Below, piece by piece: positions 15,130 through 23,898 of a DNA stretch of 50,666 bases. Made by a program: the position numbers and the translations under genes. The stretch lies in contig NZ_JADWYO010000044.1 in assembly GCF_022414595.1 (NCBI RefSeq), positions 1-50,666 on the forward strand, written 5' to 3'. Below the pieces are notes generated by a model. The model did no database searches, was not told the DNA's origin, and was given only the letters and a program-made list of their open reading frames with translations. How positions within the stretch are numbered: position 1 is the stretch's first letter; the number at the start of each line of letters is the position of its first letter. This DNA is from Streptomyces sp. MUM 203J. Lineage in GTDB: Bacteria > Actinomycetota > Actinomycetes > Streptomycetales > Streptomycetaceae.

Positions 15130-16488
15130 ATGATCGTCAGCTCTTCGGCACGGGTCGCGGCCGGCGTGTCCGCCCTGGTGCTGCTCTGTCTGCTGCTGCC
15201 GCTGCTGGTGCTGTCGTCGGCCGCCTCCGTGGCGGCCGGGCCGCGGCCCCCGGCACGGGGCGCGGTGACGGCGCCCCGGCCCGCCGAGCCCATGCCGCCG
15301 CGGCCCACCGCGCGCGTGGACCCCGCGGTGCTGAACCGGCCGGGTACGCACGTGCGGCTGCCCCCCGGGGCGGCGGCCCCGCCCCGGCTGTCCGCCCTGT
15401 CCTGGCTGGTCGCGGACGCCCGTACGGGCGACGTGCTGGCCGCCCGGGACGCGCACCGGCGGCTCCCCCCGGCCTCCACCATCAAGGCGCTGTTCGCGCT
15501 GACCGTGCTGCCCCGGCTGGCGCAGGACGCCCGGCACACCGTGCGGGAGGAGGAGCTGGAGGGCATCGGAGCGGGCAGCAGCCTGGTCGGGGTGAAGGAG
15601 GAGGTCACCTACCGGGTCGCGGACCTGTGGCGGGGGGTGTTCCTGCACTCCGGCAACGACGCCGTGCGGGTGCTGGCCGGGCTGAACGGCGGCTGGGAGA
15701 AGACGGCCCGCCAGATGGAGGCCGTGGCACGGTCGCTGGGCGCCCGGGACACGAAGGTGGTGTCACCCGACGGGTACGACGCACCGGGCCAGGTGTCATC
15801 GGCGTACGACCTGGCGGTCTTCGGGCGCGAGGGCCTGCGGAACCCGGACTTCGCCCGCTACTGCGCGCTGCGGTACGCGGACTTCCCGGCGGGGCGGGGC
15901 ACGTACGGGATCCGGAACACCAACCGGCTGGTGACGGGTGAGGACGGGGTACGGAGGTATCCCGGGATCCTCGGCGTCAAGAACGGATACACCAGCCAGG
16001 CCGGTCACACCCTGATCGCGGCGGCGCGGCGGGGCGGGCGGACGCTGGTGGTGACGGTGCTGAACCCTCAGTCGGGCGGGTTCCGTGCGGTGTACGAGGA
16101 GGCCCGGGAGCTGCTCGACTGGGGCTTCGGGGCGGGCGCGAAGGTCCAGCCGGTGGGGTCGCTGCTGCCGACCCCGCCGAAGCGGGCGGACGTGCGGGTG
16201 GCGGGGGCGTCCGCCTCCGCGTCGGCCCCGTCGGGGGCCACGGCGTCGGCGGTGACCGCCCGCCGGGCCCCGGACGGTGCCTCCGCCTCCGCCTCCGGCA
16301 CGGCTCCGACAGGCGCCGCGGGTCCCGTGGCCGAGGCCGGAGCCGGGCGGGGAACCGTGGTGGCGGGGGCCGGGGCCGTGGGGCAGGGCGGCCCGAGCGC
16401 CGCCCTGCCGGTCCTGCTCGTGGGTACCGCCTGCCTGGCCGCGGCCACCTTGTGGTTCACCCGCCGCAGGGGGGCGAGGCTCCCCTGA
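15130..16488 (+). CDS. Serine-type D-alanyl-D-alanine carboxypeptidase
   Basis: A 452-residue extracytoplasmic penicillin-binding protein of the S11 (DacA-like) family that trims the terminal D-alanine of peptidoglycan stem peptides. The three active-site motifs are visible: STIK at 116-119 (catalytic Ser116), SGN at 174-176 and KNG at 284-286 (in place of the classical KTG, as in many actinobacterial members). An N-terminal hydrophobic signal (about 8-35) is followed by a proline-rich stretch. The C-terminus has an Ala/Ser-rich linker (about 335-420) and a membrane helix followed by RRRGARLP, so the enzyme is anchored at both ends or after signal cleavage by the C-terminal helix. No strong ribosome-binding site precedes the ATG. 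Confidence 0.9.
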   Translation: MIVSSSARVAAGVSALVLLCLLLPLLVLSSAASVAAGPRPPARGAVTAPRPAEPMPPRPTARVDPAVLNRPGTHVRLPPGAAAPPRLSALSWLVADARTGDVLAARDAHRRLPPASTIKALFALTVLPRLAQDARHTVREEELEGIGAGSSLVGVKEEVTYRVADLWRGVFLHSGNDAVRVLAGLNGGWEKTARQMEAVARSLGARDTKVVSPDGYDAPGQVSSAYDLAVFGREGLRNPDFARYCALRYADFPAGRGTYGIRNTNRLVTGEDGVRRYPGILGVKNGYTSQAGHTLIAAARRGGRTLVVTVLNPQSGGFRAVYEEARELLDWGFGAGAKVQPVGSLLPTPPKRADVRVAGASASASAPSGATASAVTARRAPDGASASASGTAPTGAAGPVAEAGAGRGTVVAGAGAVGQGGPSAALPVLLVGTACLAAATLWFTRRRGARLP

Positions 16489-16617
16489 GGCGCGGCCGGC
16501 GGTTCCGGCCTTCGCCCCGCCCCTCCCCGAACCGGAGGCAGGTCCTCCGGGTGCGGCGGAACCGCGGATCCACCGCAGCGGGGAAGGGACGGGCAGGGAC
16601 ACCGCACCCGCCGGCCC

Positions 16618-17835
16618 TCAGCCCCTCAGCACCCGCCGCAGCACCGAACGCTGCACCCCTTCCAACGGCCCCGCCTCGAACCGCCGCAGCCACCAGTTCG
16701 CACCCACCAGCAGCACGGCACAGACCGCCGCCCACAGCCCCATCACGCCCCACGGCCGCCAGGTGTCCCCGAGCCGCGCCGCGAGGCCCAGCCCGATCCC
16801 GTACGAGACGAGCACGCACAGCACGTTCTGCACCACGTACCCGGACAGCGCCATCCGCCCCAGGGACATGACCGCCCCCGTCACCGGCCCCGGCCGAACG
16901 GAGTCCGGGCCCTGGGGGAGCAGCCGGTCCACGACCGCCCCGATCAGCCCCATGTACCCCACCGCCACCAGCGGCGCGGCCACGTACCGCCCCGCCAGGA
17001 ACCCGGCGTCGCCCGCCAGCACGCACACCACGCTCAGCGGCACGCCCAGCCCGAGCCCCCAGGCCAGCATCCGCGCCCGCAGCCGCCGCCCCACCGCGTC
17101 CGCCCCGAACGCGCCCGCCCTCAGGAGCCGTACACCCAACAGGAACAGGAAGACCAGCAGCGCGAAGGTCAGCACGGGCTCGATGCGCAGGGCGAGCGCG
17201 TTGTCGACACGGAACGCGATCTGCTCGAACCAGCTGCCGTGCGCGTACAGTTCGACAACGGACGGGGAGACCCCACCGCCGCCGCCCGCCGGGTCGCCGT
17301 CGCCCAGGGCCAGCGCGGCGGACAGCAGTCCCATGACCGTCACATGCACCCCCGCCGCCCACCACATCGCGCGTCGGCGGGCCCGCTCGGACCGGGACAG
17401 CAGCCACGCCACGTACAGCGCGGTCACCGCGTACCCCATGAGCACGTCCCACGCGAAGACCAGCAGGAAGTGCACCGTCCCCTCCACGAACAGGAACAGC
17501 GCCCGCCACCGGTACCGCCCCGGCCACGGCTCCCCGCGCCGCTCGGCCGCCGCGTGCTGGATGGCGAGACCCGCGCCGAACAGGATCGTCAGCAACGACA
17601 GGAACTTGCCGTCCGCGAGCAGCCGGAAGAGGGTCTCCGCCCCGTCCGGCACCGAGCCGAAGCCCGGCGTTCCGCCGGAGCCCTGCAGGACGCCCCACTC
17701 GGCTCCGGGGGAGGTGAAGACCCACACGTTCGTCATCAGTGTGCCGAGGATGGCGGTGCCTCGCAGCACATCGAGCAGCGGCAGTCGTCGGTGCACGGCC
17801 GTCTGCGGTGTCGCGGCCCCCGTGGTCGTCGTCAT
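16618..17835 (-). CDS. DUF418 domain integral membrane protein
   Basis: A 405-residue protein with about ten hydrophobic helices. LLDVLRGTAILGTLMTNV near the start and the C-terminal segment GRMALSGYVVQNVLCVLVSYG are hallmarks of the DUF418 family (YeiB-like), thought to be acyltransferase-like or transport-like membrane proteins; the function is unknown. The ATG at 17835 has GAGG nine bases before it; an ATG at 17844 lies too close to that sequence. Glycine-rich loop GDGDPAGGGGGVSP lies in an extracellular or cytoplasmic loop near the middle. It appears monocistronic. Confidence 0.85.
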   Translation of the reverse strand: MTTTTGAATPQTAVHRRLPLLDVLRGTAILGTLMTNVWVFTSPGAEWGVLQGSGGTPGFGSVPDGAETLFRLLADGKFLSLLTILFGAGLAIQHAAAERRGEPWPGRYRWRALFLFVEGTVHFLLVFAWDVLMGYAVTALYVAWLLSRSERARRRAMWWAAGVHVTVMGLLSAALALGDGDPAGGGGGVSPSVVELYAHGSWFEQIAFRVDNALALRIEPVLTFALLVFLFLLGVRLLRAGAFGADAVGRRLRARMLAWGLGLGVPLSVVCVLAGDAGFLAGRYVAAPLVAVGYMGLIGAVVDRLLPQGPDSVRPGPVTGAVMSLGRMALSGYVVQNVLCVLVSYGIGLGLAARLGDTWRPWGVMGLWAAVCAVLLVGANWWLRRFEAGPLEGVQRSVLRRVLRG

Positions 17836-17921
17836 GACTCTCATCCTCGCGACGACGGAGCGGCGGTTCATCGTGACGGGGGACGAACTCCCCCTGCATC
17901 GAAGGATGTACCCGATGCCGG

Positions 17922-20618
17922 TCAGTACGGAGTCTTCCTGCCCGCCAGGTGGGCATGGAGGCGCCGGGTGTCCTCGGCGGTCCAGCCGTCCGGCGGGACG
18001 ACCGCCGCCCAGCCGTCCGCCGCGGCGGCCCCGTAGCGGTGGCCGTGCGGGGCCTCGACGCCGTAGCTGACGGCCATGTCGACGGTCGTCTGCCAGAACG
18101 CCACGAACGGGAACCAGTTGATCTCGGGGGTGACGTCCGGGCCACGCGGTGCCTCCATCCACTCGGGGCGGGAGAAGAGCAGGTCGGTGGACCACCAGAC
18201 GATGGGGTCGGAGGCGTTCTGGAGGTACACGACACGGGGCGTGGCCCAGGGGGCGCCGACCGGGCGGGACAGGTCCTCGTCGGGGAACTGTGCCCACCGG
18301 ACGTGACGGCCGCCGTCGTACCCGGGGCGCCAGACCGGGCTGCCCGGGTCGCGTGCCTCGCGCAGCTCCCGGGCGATGGGCGAGAAGGCGGGAGTGCCGA
18401 TGAGCAGCGCCCCGTCGGTGGAGGCGAGCAGGTCGTCGATGCCGTCGAAGGCCCGCTCGACGGCGTAGGCGCCGAGGCTCTCGCCGGTGACGACGAGTCT
18501 GGGGCGGTCTCCGGTCGGCAGCCGCTCCCACCTCTCCCGTACGGCGTCGACGAGGGCGCGGGTGGCCTTGCCGGCCTTCTCCTCGTCGACGAGGAACGAC
18601 ACCCAGGACGGCAGGTACGAGTACTGGACGGCGACGATCGCGGTGTCCCCGCCGTGCAGATACTCCAGCGCCTGCGCGACGTTCGAGTCGATCCAGCCGC
18701 TGCCCGTGGTGCCCGCGACAGCCAGCACCTCCCGCTCGAAGGCACCGGTGCGCTCCAGCTCCTGGACGGCCAGGCGGGCCTGAGCCCGGAACGGCTCGTT
18801 CTCGTCGTCGGGGCCGGTGAAGGCGCGGGGCACCTCGGAGCTGACGTACACCCGTATCGGGTCGGCGGCGGGGCGGCCGGTGAAGGCGGCGATGTCCCGA
18901 CGGTCGGGGACCGTGCCGGTGAAGTTGCGTCCCTGGTAACCGAGCCGCTCCCACGGCACGAGAGAACCCGGGCCGCCCGAGACGTACGGGGACGTGGGGC
19001 GTTCGACGCCTTCCTTGGTGCCGCGGTTGGTGGTCTCCGCGATTCGGTCGGCCACGTCCACGATGCCGCGGTCGAAGACGACGTCGCGCAGGCCGACCGT
19101 CATGACCATGCCGGTGAGCAGCAGTCCCGCGACCACGGCGACGGGGCGGGGCAGCCAGGTGTCGAGCGCCCGGATCAGGCGCCGGGCCCCGAGGCGTACG
19201 GAGCGGCCCGCCAGGACGAGGAGAGCGCACAGGGCCACGGCGATCAACGCGATCATCAGTGTGTGCCAGGTGAGCCCGGGCGGCAGCTCCTGCATCCGCC
19301 GGAGCCGCCGCTGCATGTCGGCGCTCTCGGACAGCAACCACGCGGACAGCACCGGAGCCCCCGTCCCGTACGCCCACCACCCCCACACTCTCACCCGGTC
19401 CCGCACGGCGAGAGGGGGCCGGGGTTCGGCGCCCCTTGAGGCGGGGCCCGGGGCCGGGCGGTGCGCCGGGCCCGGAGCGGGGCGGGGCGCGGGCAGTGCC
19501 CGGGGCCCCGCGGCGGGACCGGGCCGGGTGGTGGAGCCGACCGCCGGGGACAGGCGGGGCCCGGGGGCGCGGCCGCCTCCCAGGGCCGAGCGGCGCCACA
19601 GGGCCGGGCGGGATGCGAGGACGGCCTGGACGGCGGCATGGGCGAGGCCCCGGGTGGTGACCCGGGCCAGCCCGCTGAGGGTGCCGCCGACGGCGTACCC
19701 GATGGCGGCGGTGATCCCGCCGATGACCCCCTGCAGGATCCACGGGCGGGGCACGAGGGAGGGCGTCAGCGACAGCCAGAAGAAGACGGTCGCGACGCAC
19801 AGCCCGGTCAGGTCCGGCCGGCGCCGCACCACCCGCCGTGGATCCGCCCCGTCCCGGAACGGCCGGCGGACGATCCGTCCCGCCCGCCCCCACGCCCACC
19901 GGACGCCCCGCGCCCCCGTGACCCGGCCGCAGCCTGTGTCTTCACCCTGCCGGGCCCCTTCCCCACCCGGGCCCCGGCCCCGCTGGCCGGGCACCGCTCC
20001 CACGGCACGTGCAGCAGGCGCACGTGCGGGCACCGCCGCCCGCACGGCCCGCCCGCGCCGCAGGCGGGAGGCGCCGGAAACGGCCGGACCCTCGCTCGCC
20101 CGGCCGTTCCCGGCTTCAGCGGGGTCCTGGCGGGGCGCGGCGGGCATCGAGGCCGGGCCCGCCCGGAAGGTGCCCCGCGAACCGTCCCCCACCAGCCCGC
20201 GACCTGAAGGGCCGGGACACGTCGGGCCGGGACCCGCCGGAGACGGCCCCGCCGTGCCGGAGCCCCCGGGCACGGACGCCTCCAGCGCGCACCTCACCGG
20301 ACCGGGACCGCCCGGACCGGCCTCCGCCGGACCCGGACGCACCGCGCCGGGACCCGCCGGAGGAAGACCGACCGCACCAGGACTCACCGGCTCAGGACCA
20401 GCCGGTGAAGCACCAGCCGGAGGGGACCTCACCGAACCGACGCCCGCCGGACCCGGCGACGCCGAACCGTCCTCCTCGGAGCGGGGCCCCGCCGGAGCGT
20501 CCCCCTCGGTGCCCTCTCTCTCGGGTAAGGCCCCCGCTCCGTCCGCCCCCGCTCTCCCCCGCGGCCCCGCCGGTCTCGGCGTCGGCCGTTCCCCCTCCAG
20601 CTCCCCCTCAGCCGTCAT
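17922..20618 (-). CDS. Alpha/beta-hydrolase membrane protein with long disordered N-terminus
   Basis: An 898-residue protein. From about residue 265 it matches the actinobacterial alpha/beta-hydrolase family with an N-terminal membrane domain (LTGLCVATVFFWLSLTPSLV, several helices to about 460) and a C-terminal hydrolase domain with the nucleophile motif GESLGAY near residue 709. The first 265 residues are low-complexity Pro/Gly/Ala/Arg with many GPxGPG-like units and no predicted structure. The ATG at 20618 overlaps the stop of the FBP gene (ATGA), which supports this start and coupling; a start inside the extension cannot be excluded. The substrate is unknown; the family is suspected to act on lipids or esters at the membrane. 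Confidence 0.75.
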   Translation of the reverse strand: MTAEGELEGERPTPRPAGPRGRAGADGAGALPEREGTEGDAPAGPRSEEDGSASPGPAGVGSVRSPPAGASPAGPEPVSPGAVGLPPAGPGAVRPGPAEAGPGGPGPVRCALEASVPGGSGTAGPSPAGPGPTCPGPSGRGLVGDGSRGTFRAGPASMPAAPRQDPAEAGNGRASEGPAVSGASRLRRGRAVRAAVPARAPAARAVGAVPGQRGRGPGGEGARQGEDTGCGRVTGARGVRWAWGRAGRIVRRPFRDGADPRRVVRRRPDLTGLCVATVFFWLSLTPSLVPRPWILQGVIGGITAAIGYAVGGTLSGLARVTTRGLAHAAVQAVLASRPALWRRSALGGGRAPGPRLSPAVGSTTRPGPAAGPRALPAPRPAPGPAHRPAPGPASRGAEPRPPLAVRDRVRVWGWWAYGTGAPVLSAWLLSESADMQRRLRRMQELPPGLTWHTLMIALIAVALCALLVLAGRSVRLGARRLIRALDTWLPRPVAVVAGLLLTGMVMTVGLRDVVFDRGIVDVADRIAETTNRGTKEGVERPTSPYVSGGPGSLVPWERLGYQGRNFTGTVPDRRDIAAFTGRPAADPIRVYVSSEVPRAFTGPDDENEPFRAQARLAVQELERTGAFEREVLAVAGTTGSGWIDSNVAQALEYLHGGDTAIVAVQYSYLPSWVSFLVDEEKAGKATRALVDAVRERWERLPTGDRPRLVVTGESLGAYAVERAFDGIDDLLASTDGALLIGTPAFSPIARELREARDPGSPVWRPGYDGGRHVRWAQFPDEDLSRPVGAPWATPRVVYLQNASDPIVWWSTDLLFSRPEWMEAPRGPDVTPEINWFPFVAFWQTTVDMAVSYGVEAPHGHRYGAAAADGWAAVVPPDGWTAEDTRRLHAHLAGRKTPY

Positions 20619-21136
20619 GTGGCCGAAGGTAGCCGTACGTTCGCGACGAACGCGAGGAGGTTGAGCCGCATCCGGTCGATCCGGTCCTCGAGTGACAGGG
20701 ACTCCTCGTACCGCGCGGTCCGCATGGACGGCTGGCGCTTCCCCCGCACGTAAAGGGGGCACGCCAGGTCCGAGCAGATGTAGAGGCCCACGGTGTTGCC
20801 GTCCCTGCCCGCCGCCCCGGCGCGCGGCGCGGAGAACAGGGTGACCCCGGACGACGCGTGACTCGTCAGGCAGATCCGGCACAGGCTGGACTGCACCGCG
20901 CTCGTACGTGACCGCTCCGGCACCCGCAGGGTGATCCCGACCGGCTTGCCGCCGGATTCCCCGGCCGGTACGACGAGATGCGCTCTCAGCGGGGCACCCG
21001 GGTCACGCCAGCCCAGGAAGTCCAGCTCCTCCCAGCGCAGTTCCCCGAAGCCGACCGGGAGCTTCATCCTGGCCGCCTCGCCCTTGGAGCAGTTCACGAA
21101 CGCGCCGCGTACCTGTTTCTCGCTGAGTGGGTCCAC
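20615..21136 (-). CDS. FBP-domain protein (elongation factor G-binding type, treble-clef zinc finger)
   Basis: A 173-residue protein of the FBP family, related to the fusidic-acid resistance protein FusB by its C-terminal zinc-binding domain. VNCSKGEAARMKLP near the start and four cysteines as C86xxC89...C121x4C126 form the treble-clef zinc site. Members bind EF-G on the ribosome and can free it after fusidic acid stalling, though most actinobacterial ones are untested. It starts at GTG 21136 (VDPLSEKQVRGAF, matching the usual family N-terminus) and overlaps the hydrolase gene by four bases. Confidence 0.82.
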   Translation of the reverse strand: MDPLSEKQVRGAFVNCSKGEAARMKLPVGFGELRWEELDFLGWRDPGAPLRAHLVVPAGESGGKPVGITLRVPERSRTSAVQSSLCRICLTSHASSGVTLFSAPRAGAAGRDGNTVGLYICSDLACPLYVRGKRQPSMRTARYEESLSLEDRIDRMRLNLLAFVANVRLPSAT

Positions 21137-21217
21137 GGAGGGCGACCGTACGGAAGGCCCGTACGCGATGCACCCGATTTTCCGTTTGGTCCTCCCGACC
21201 CGGGTTACTCGGTAGCC

Positions 21218-21394
21218 ATGACCACACACACCGCGACCACCTCGGGTGGCCACCCCAGTGATCAGACAGCTTCTCAGCCCATCTCCCTGGCACGTGAGAT
21301 CCAGGGCCGCGTCCGGACCTGTCGCCCGGCTCGCACGGACCGGGAGCCTGAAGACCCAGGCCAGGAGTGGAACATCGTGCTGGGGGAGGACTGA
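21218..21394 (+). CDS. Possible small protein, 58 residues
   Basis: A short frame from ATG 21218, divergent to the FBP gene, with no ribosome-binding site; the near-palindrome GGTTACTCGGTAGCC abuts the start codon. The product (MTTHTATTSGGHPSDQTASQ..., ending EWNIVLGED) is polar and unrecognised. It is followed by an inverted repeat, which mildly supports a real transcript. It could be a leaderless small gene or just an open stretch in a promoter region. Confidence 0.3.
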   Translation: MTTHTATTSGGHPSDQTASQPISLAREIQGRVRTCRPARTDREPEDPGQEWNIVLGED

Positions 21395-21414
21395 ATCCCG
21401 GCGCCGCGCGCCCC

Positions 21415-21448
21415 GCCCGGCCGGCCGTCTCACCTCCGCCGGCCGGGC
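21415..21448. terminator. 11-bp stem hairpin
   Basis: GCCCGGCCGGC at 21415-21425 pairs perfectly with 21438-21448 around a 12-base loop. It follows the small frame at 21218-21394 and precedes the end of the convergent oxidoreductase gene, so it may terminate both. Confidence 0.55.
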
Positions 21449-21542
21449 ACCCTCCTCGTCGGAGGCCGTGCGTCCCAGCCCCGCAGCCCGCGGCGCCCCA
21501 GGCCTTCGGCCGGGCGCGCCGCCTCGTCGGCACCCGTGCTCC

Positions 21543-22427
21543 TCAGCCGGTCAAGTGGGCGCAGCTGCGCGGATGTTCGGCCAGAAAGTCCCGCAGTGTC
21601 ATGGGCGTGTGCCCTGTGAGGCGCGGCACGGTGTCCGAGACCGCACCCAACTCGCCGCGGCCGATGGCTTCGTACGAGGTGACCCACGCCTCGACCTGCC
21701 AGTCGGGCGCCCCGGAACCGGCACGCGACGCGTAGGCCTCGTCGCGGGTCTCGGGGAGATAGCGGATCGTACGCCCCGTGGCCCGGGACAGCTCCTCCGC
21801 CGCCTCCGCCAGAGTGAACGCCTCACCTCCTGTCACGTCATATGTGGCCCCGTCATGCTCCCCGGGCGCGAGCAGCACCGCCGCGGCCACGTCCGCGACG
21901 TCCTCGTGGGCGACGGCCGCCACCCGCCCGTTGCCCGCGGGTCCGCGCAGGATCCCGTCGGATCCGGTCATGGCGGGGATCCCGGCCAGGTACCAGCCGT
22001 CCCGCAGGAAGGTGAACCCGAGCCCGTCCTGCGCGCGGATGTACTGCTCCGTGTGCCAGTGGTCGCGGGCCAGCGTGAACGTGGCGTCCGGCCCCGCCCC
22101 CTGGAACGACAGGTACACGATCCGCCCCACCCCGGCCGCCACCGCCGCGTCCACCGCCGCCCGGTGCTCCGCCACCCGTGCCGGTGACTCGTGCGCCGAC
22201 ACGAGGAGCAACGCGTCCGCCCCGTCAAGCGCCGCCCTCATGCCCGCGCGGTCGCCGTACTCCGCGGCCGGTGCCTTCACCGTGCCGGGCAGATCGGGCA
22301 GCCGGGCCGGGTTCCGCGCCAGCAGCCTCGGCGCCACGCCCCTGTCGGAGAGCCGTGCCGCGACCAGCCGCCCGACGCGCCCGCCGGCCCCGGTGACGGC
22401 GATGACACCCGTGTCCACGTCACTCAT
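21543..22427 (-). CDS. NmrA-type NAD(P)-binding oxidoreductase (atypical SDR)
   Basis: A 294-residue protein with an N-terminal Rossmann motif TGAGGRVGRLVAARL (about 11-25) and the overall pattern of NmrA/quinone-oxidoreductase-like atypical SDRs: VYLSFQGAG, the region FTFLRDGWYLAGI and a C-terminal LAEHPRSCAHL. Relatives reduce quinones or sense NADP(H) redox state. It starts at ATG 22427 and is transcribed away from a SoxR box at 22560-22575; an epimerase/reductase-like gene is a known SoxR target in S. coelicolor, but the best promoter orientation here faces the other way. Confidence 0.82.
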   Translation of the reverse strand: MSDVDTGVIAVTGAGGRVGRLVAARLSDRGVAPRLLARNPARLPDLPGTVKAPAAEYGDRAGMRAALDGADALLLVSAHESPARVAEHRAAVDAAVAAGVGRIVYLSFQGAGPDATFTLARDHWHTEQYIRAQDGLGFTFLRDGWYLAGIPAMTGSDGILRGPAGNGRVAAVAHEDVADVAAAVLLAPGEHDGATYDVTGGEAFTLAEAAEELSRATGRTIRYLPETRDEAYASRAGSGAPDWQVEAWVTSYEAIGRGELGAVSDTVPRLTGHTPMTLRDFLAEHPRSCAHLTG

Positions 22428-22554
22428 GCCCGCAGTCTCCGCCAGACCCGCCCCCTCGTCATCCGGAGCCGGGCCAAGCGTGCACCGTTCCCGCCATGAG
22501 CCCCATGGTCTCCGTCGTTTCCGTCGCCTCAAGCGCCTCCTCGCCTTAATCACG

Positions 22555-22585
22555 TTGCACTCAAGTTAACTTGAGGTTCTACGGT
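22555..22585 (+). promoter_or_regulatory. SoxR box in a 19-bp-spacer promoter
   Basis: CTCAAGTTAACTTGAG at 22560-22575 is a perfect 16-bp palindrome; the 18-base version extended at both ends equals the E. coli soxS SoxR box at 17 of 18 positions (first C is A). TTGCAC (22555-22560) and TACGGT (22580-22585) flank it with exactly 19 bases between, the MerR-family geometry. Direction is rightward, toward the small frame starting at 22598 or 22622. Confidence 0.8.
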
Positions 22586-22597
22586 CGTCTTGTCACC

Positions 22598-22816
22598 ATG
22601 ACGACCGCCTCCGGGGGAGACATGAACACCACCTCGACCGACTTCCGCGAACTCCGCGACCTCGACGAGCTCGGCGACACACCACGCGTCCCGACCGGCC
22701 TGCGCGTCCTGGGGCTGGGACGCACGGTCGGCCTGTCGGCCGGACCGCCCAAGCAGTCCCGGCCGCCGGAGCCGCACGACGATCCCGCCTTGACCGTGCT
22801 GATGCATCTGCGGTGA
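22598..22816 (+). CDS. Small protein downstream of the SoxR box
   Basis: A 72-residue frame from ATG 22598, or 64 residues from ATG 22622, which has GGGGGAG before it. The expected transcription start is near 22592, so the first ATG would be nearly leaderless. The product (MNTTSTDFRELRDLDELGDT..., ending LTVLMHLR) is polar, without cysteines, membrane helix or a recognised domain. It is the only open frame placed to be driven by the rightward SoxR-type promoter. It may be a real redox-induced small protein or the remnant of a larger reductase gene. Confidence 0.5.
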   Translation: MTTASGGDMNTTSTDFRELRDLDELGDTPRVPTGLRVLGLGRTVGLSAGPPKQSRPPEPHDDPALTVLMHLR

Positions 22817-23332
22817 GGCCCGGCCGGGCCTCCCTCACACCAGCGCCTCCGGCCCTCCCGGGTCACCAACGGGGCTCTCGCGCCCTGTCCGCTTCCGGCG
22901 ACCGGGTCCTGCCGAGCACGAGCGGGGCCCGGGGACGTGTGCCGGTCGGCGGAGCCGCGGAAGGAGGAGCGACGACGCCGCCTCCCGCCGCGGGGCTGTC
23001 CCGCCACCCGGCCCGGACACCCGCTTTCCCGCCCCGTCCGGCCCCCGCGCGGACGGGGGGGGTGAGGCACCCTCCTGTTCGGGCGGGGGCCGGACACAGC
23101 AGATGCCCCTGTTCCCGGCCCGCCCCTCGGCCCGGGCCGGGCGGATCATGCCCGCGGGGGCCGGCCACGATGACGTGCGCCCGCTCATGCCCTGTTCCCG
23201 CACCGTCCTGGCCGAGGAAGACGTATCGCTTTCCGTCGTCACTCTGCGTCATGGAGAGAGCGTGGCACGGCATTGCGTGAACCGGCCCCGGGTTATCCAC
23301 AGTTGGCATGATCAATGTGATCAGATGGTCGC
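22817..23332. other. 516-base region without a convincing gene
   Basis: It holds a 9-bp stem hairpin (23032-23040 with 23050-23058) that may end transcription of the small SoxR-linked gene, a sequence TTATCCACA at 23293-23301 identical to the E. coli DnaA box, and two TGATCA sites just before the flavoprotein gene. Otherwise I see nothing coding. Confidence 0.6.
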
Positions 23333-23863
23333 ATGACGAGGACCCTCTACCTGTTCTGCGCCGCCGCCGCTCCGGTGTTCGATGTCGCCCGGGTGATCGA
23401 GGACGCGCAGGCACGCGGCTGGGACGTGTGCCTCGGGCTGACACCGACGGCCGCCCGCTGGCTGGAACCCAACCTGGACGGGCTCGCCGTGCTCACGGGT
23501 CATCCGGTGCGGCACACCGATCCGTTGCCGGGCGAGCCGGACCTGTGGCCGTCCGCGGACGTCGTCCTGTTCGCCCCGGCGACCTTCAACACCCTGAACG
23601 AGTGGGCGCTCGGGCTCACCAGCACCTACGTCGTCGACGTGGCCGCCCTGGGCATCGGGCGGGGAGTCCCGCTGGTCGCGATGGACTGCCTGGACCCCGC
23701 CCACATACGTCACCCGCAGTTCGAGCGGTCGGTGGAGACCCTGCGGGGCGCCGGGGTGACCCTGCTGCACGGCGGCCGCGCGGAGGACGGCTATCCGTGG
23801 GAGGCCGCCCTGGACGCCGCCGAGAAGGTGCTGTACGCGACGGACGGCGACGGACGGCGCTGA
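23333..23863 (+). CDS. Flavoprotein (HFCD superfamily)
   Basis: A 176-residue Rossmann-like flavoprotein of the homo-oligomeric FMN-binding cysteine decarboxylase superfamily (as in Dfp, EpiD, UbiX). LYLFCAAAAPVFDVARVIE at the start, the phosphate-binding segment VVLFAPATFNTLNEWALGL in the middle and PLVAMDCLDPAHIRHP near residue 120 follow the family pattern (the last in place of the PAMN motif). The reaction is unknown; relatives are common in Streptomyces as stand-alone genes. It starts at ATG 23333 without a clear ribosome-binding site. Confidence 0.8.
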   Translation: MTRTLYLFCAAAAPVFDVARVIEDAQARGWDVCLGLTPTAARWLEPNLDGLAVLTGHPVRHTDPLPGEPDLWPSADVVLFAPATFNTLNEWALGLTSTYVVDVAALGIGRGVPLVAMDCLDPAHIRHPQFERSVETLRGAGVTLLHGGRAEDGYPWEAALDAAEKVLYATDGDGRR

Positions 23864-23898
23864 GCCGGCGCTGCCGGCTCAGCGCCGGCCCCACCGGC

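Noticed and set aside
18994..20664. Plus-strand frame rich in Pro/Gly/Ser opposite the hydrolase N-terminal extension.
   Set aside because: Both strands are open here. The minus frame is favoured by its in-frame continuity with conserved hydrolase sequence and the ATGA overlap.
20618..20882. Hydrolase start further upstream (up to 20882).
   Set aside because: It would overlap the conserved zinc-finger part of the FBP gene; the ATGA overlap start is simpler.
22598..22816. Ribosomally made peptide (lanthipeptide or lasso) precursor reading of the small SoxR-linked frame.
   Set aside because: No cysteines or typical core, and no modification enzymes nearby.
23293..23301. Sequence TTATCCACA, a perfect E. 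coli-type DnaA box.
   Set aside because: A single box without a cluster, and Streptomyces boxes are usually TTGTCCACA. Not evidence for an origin.
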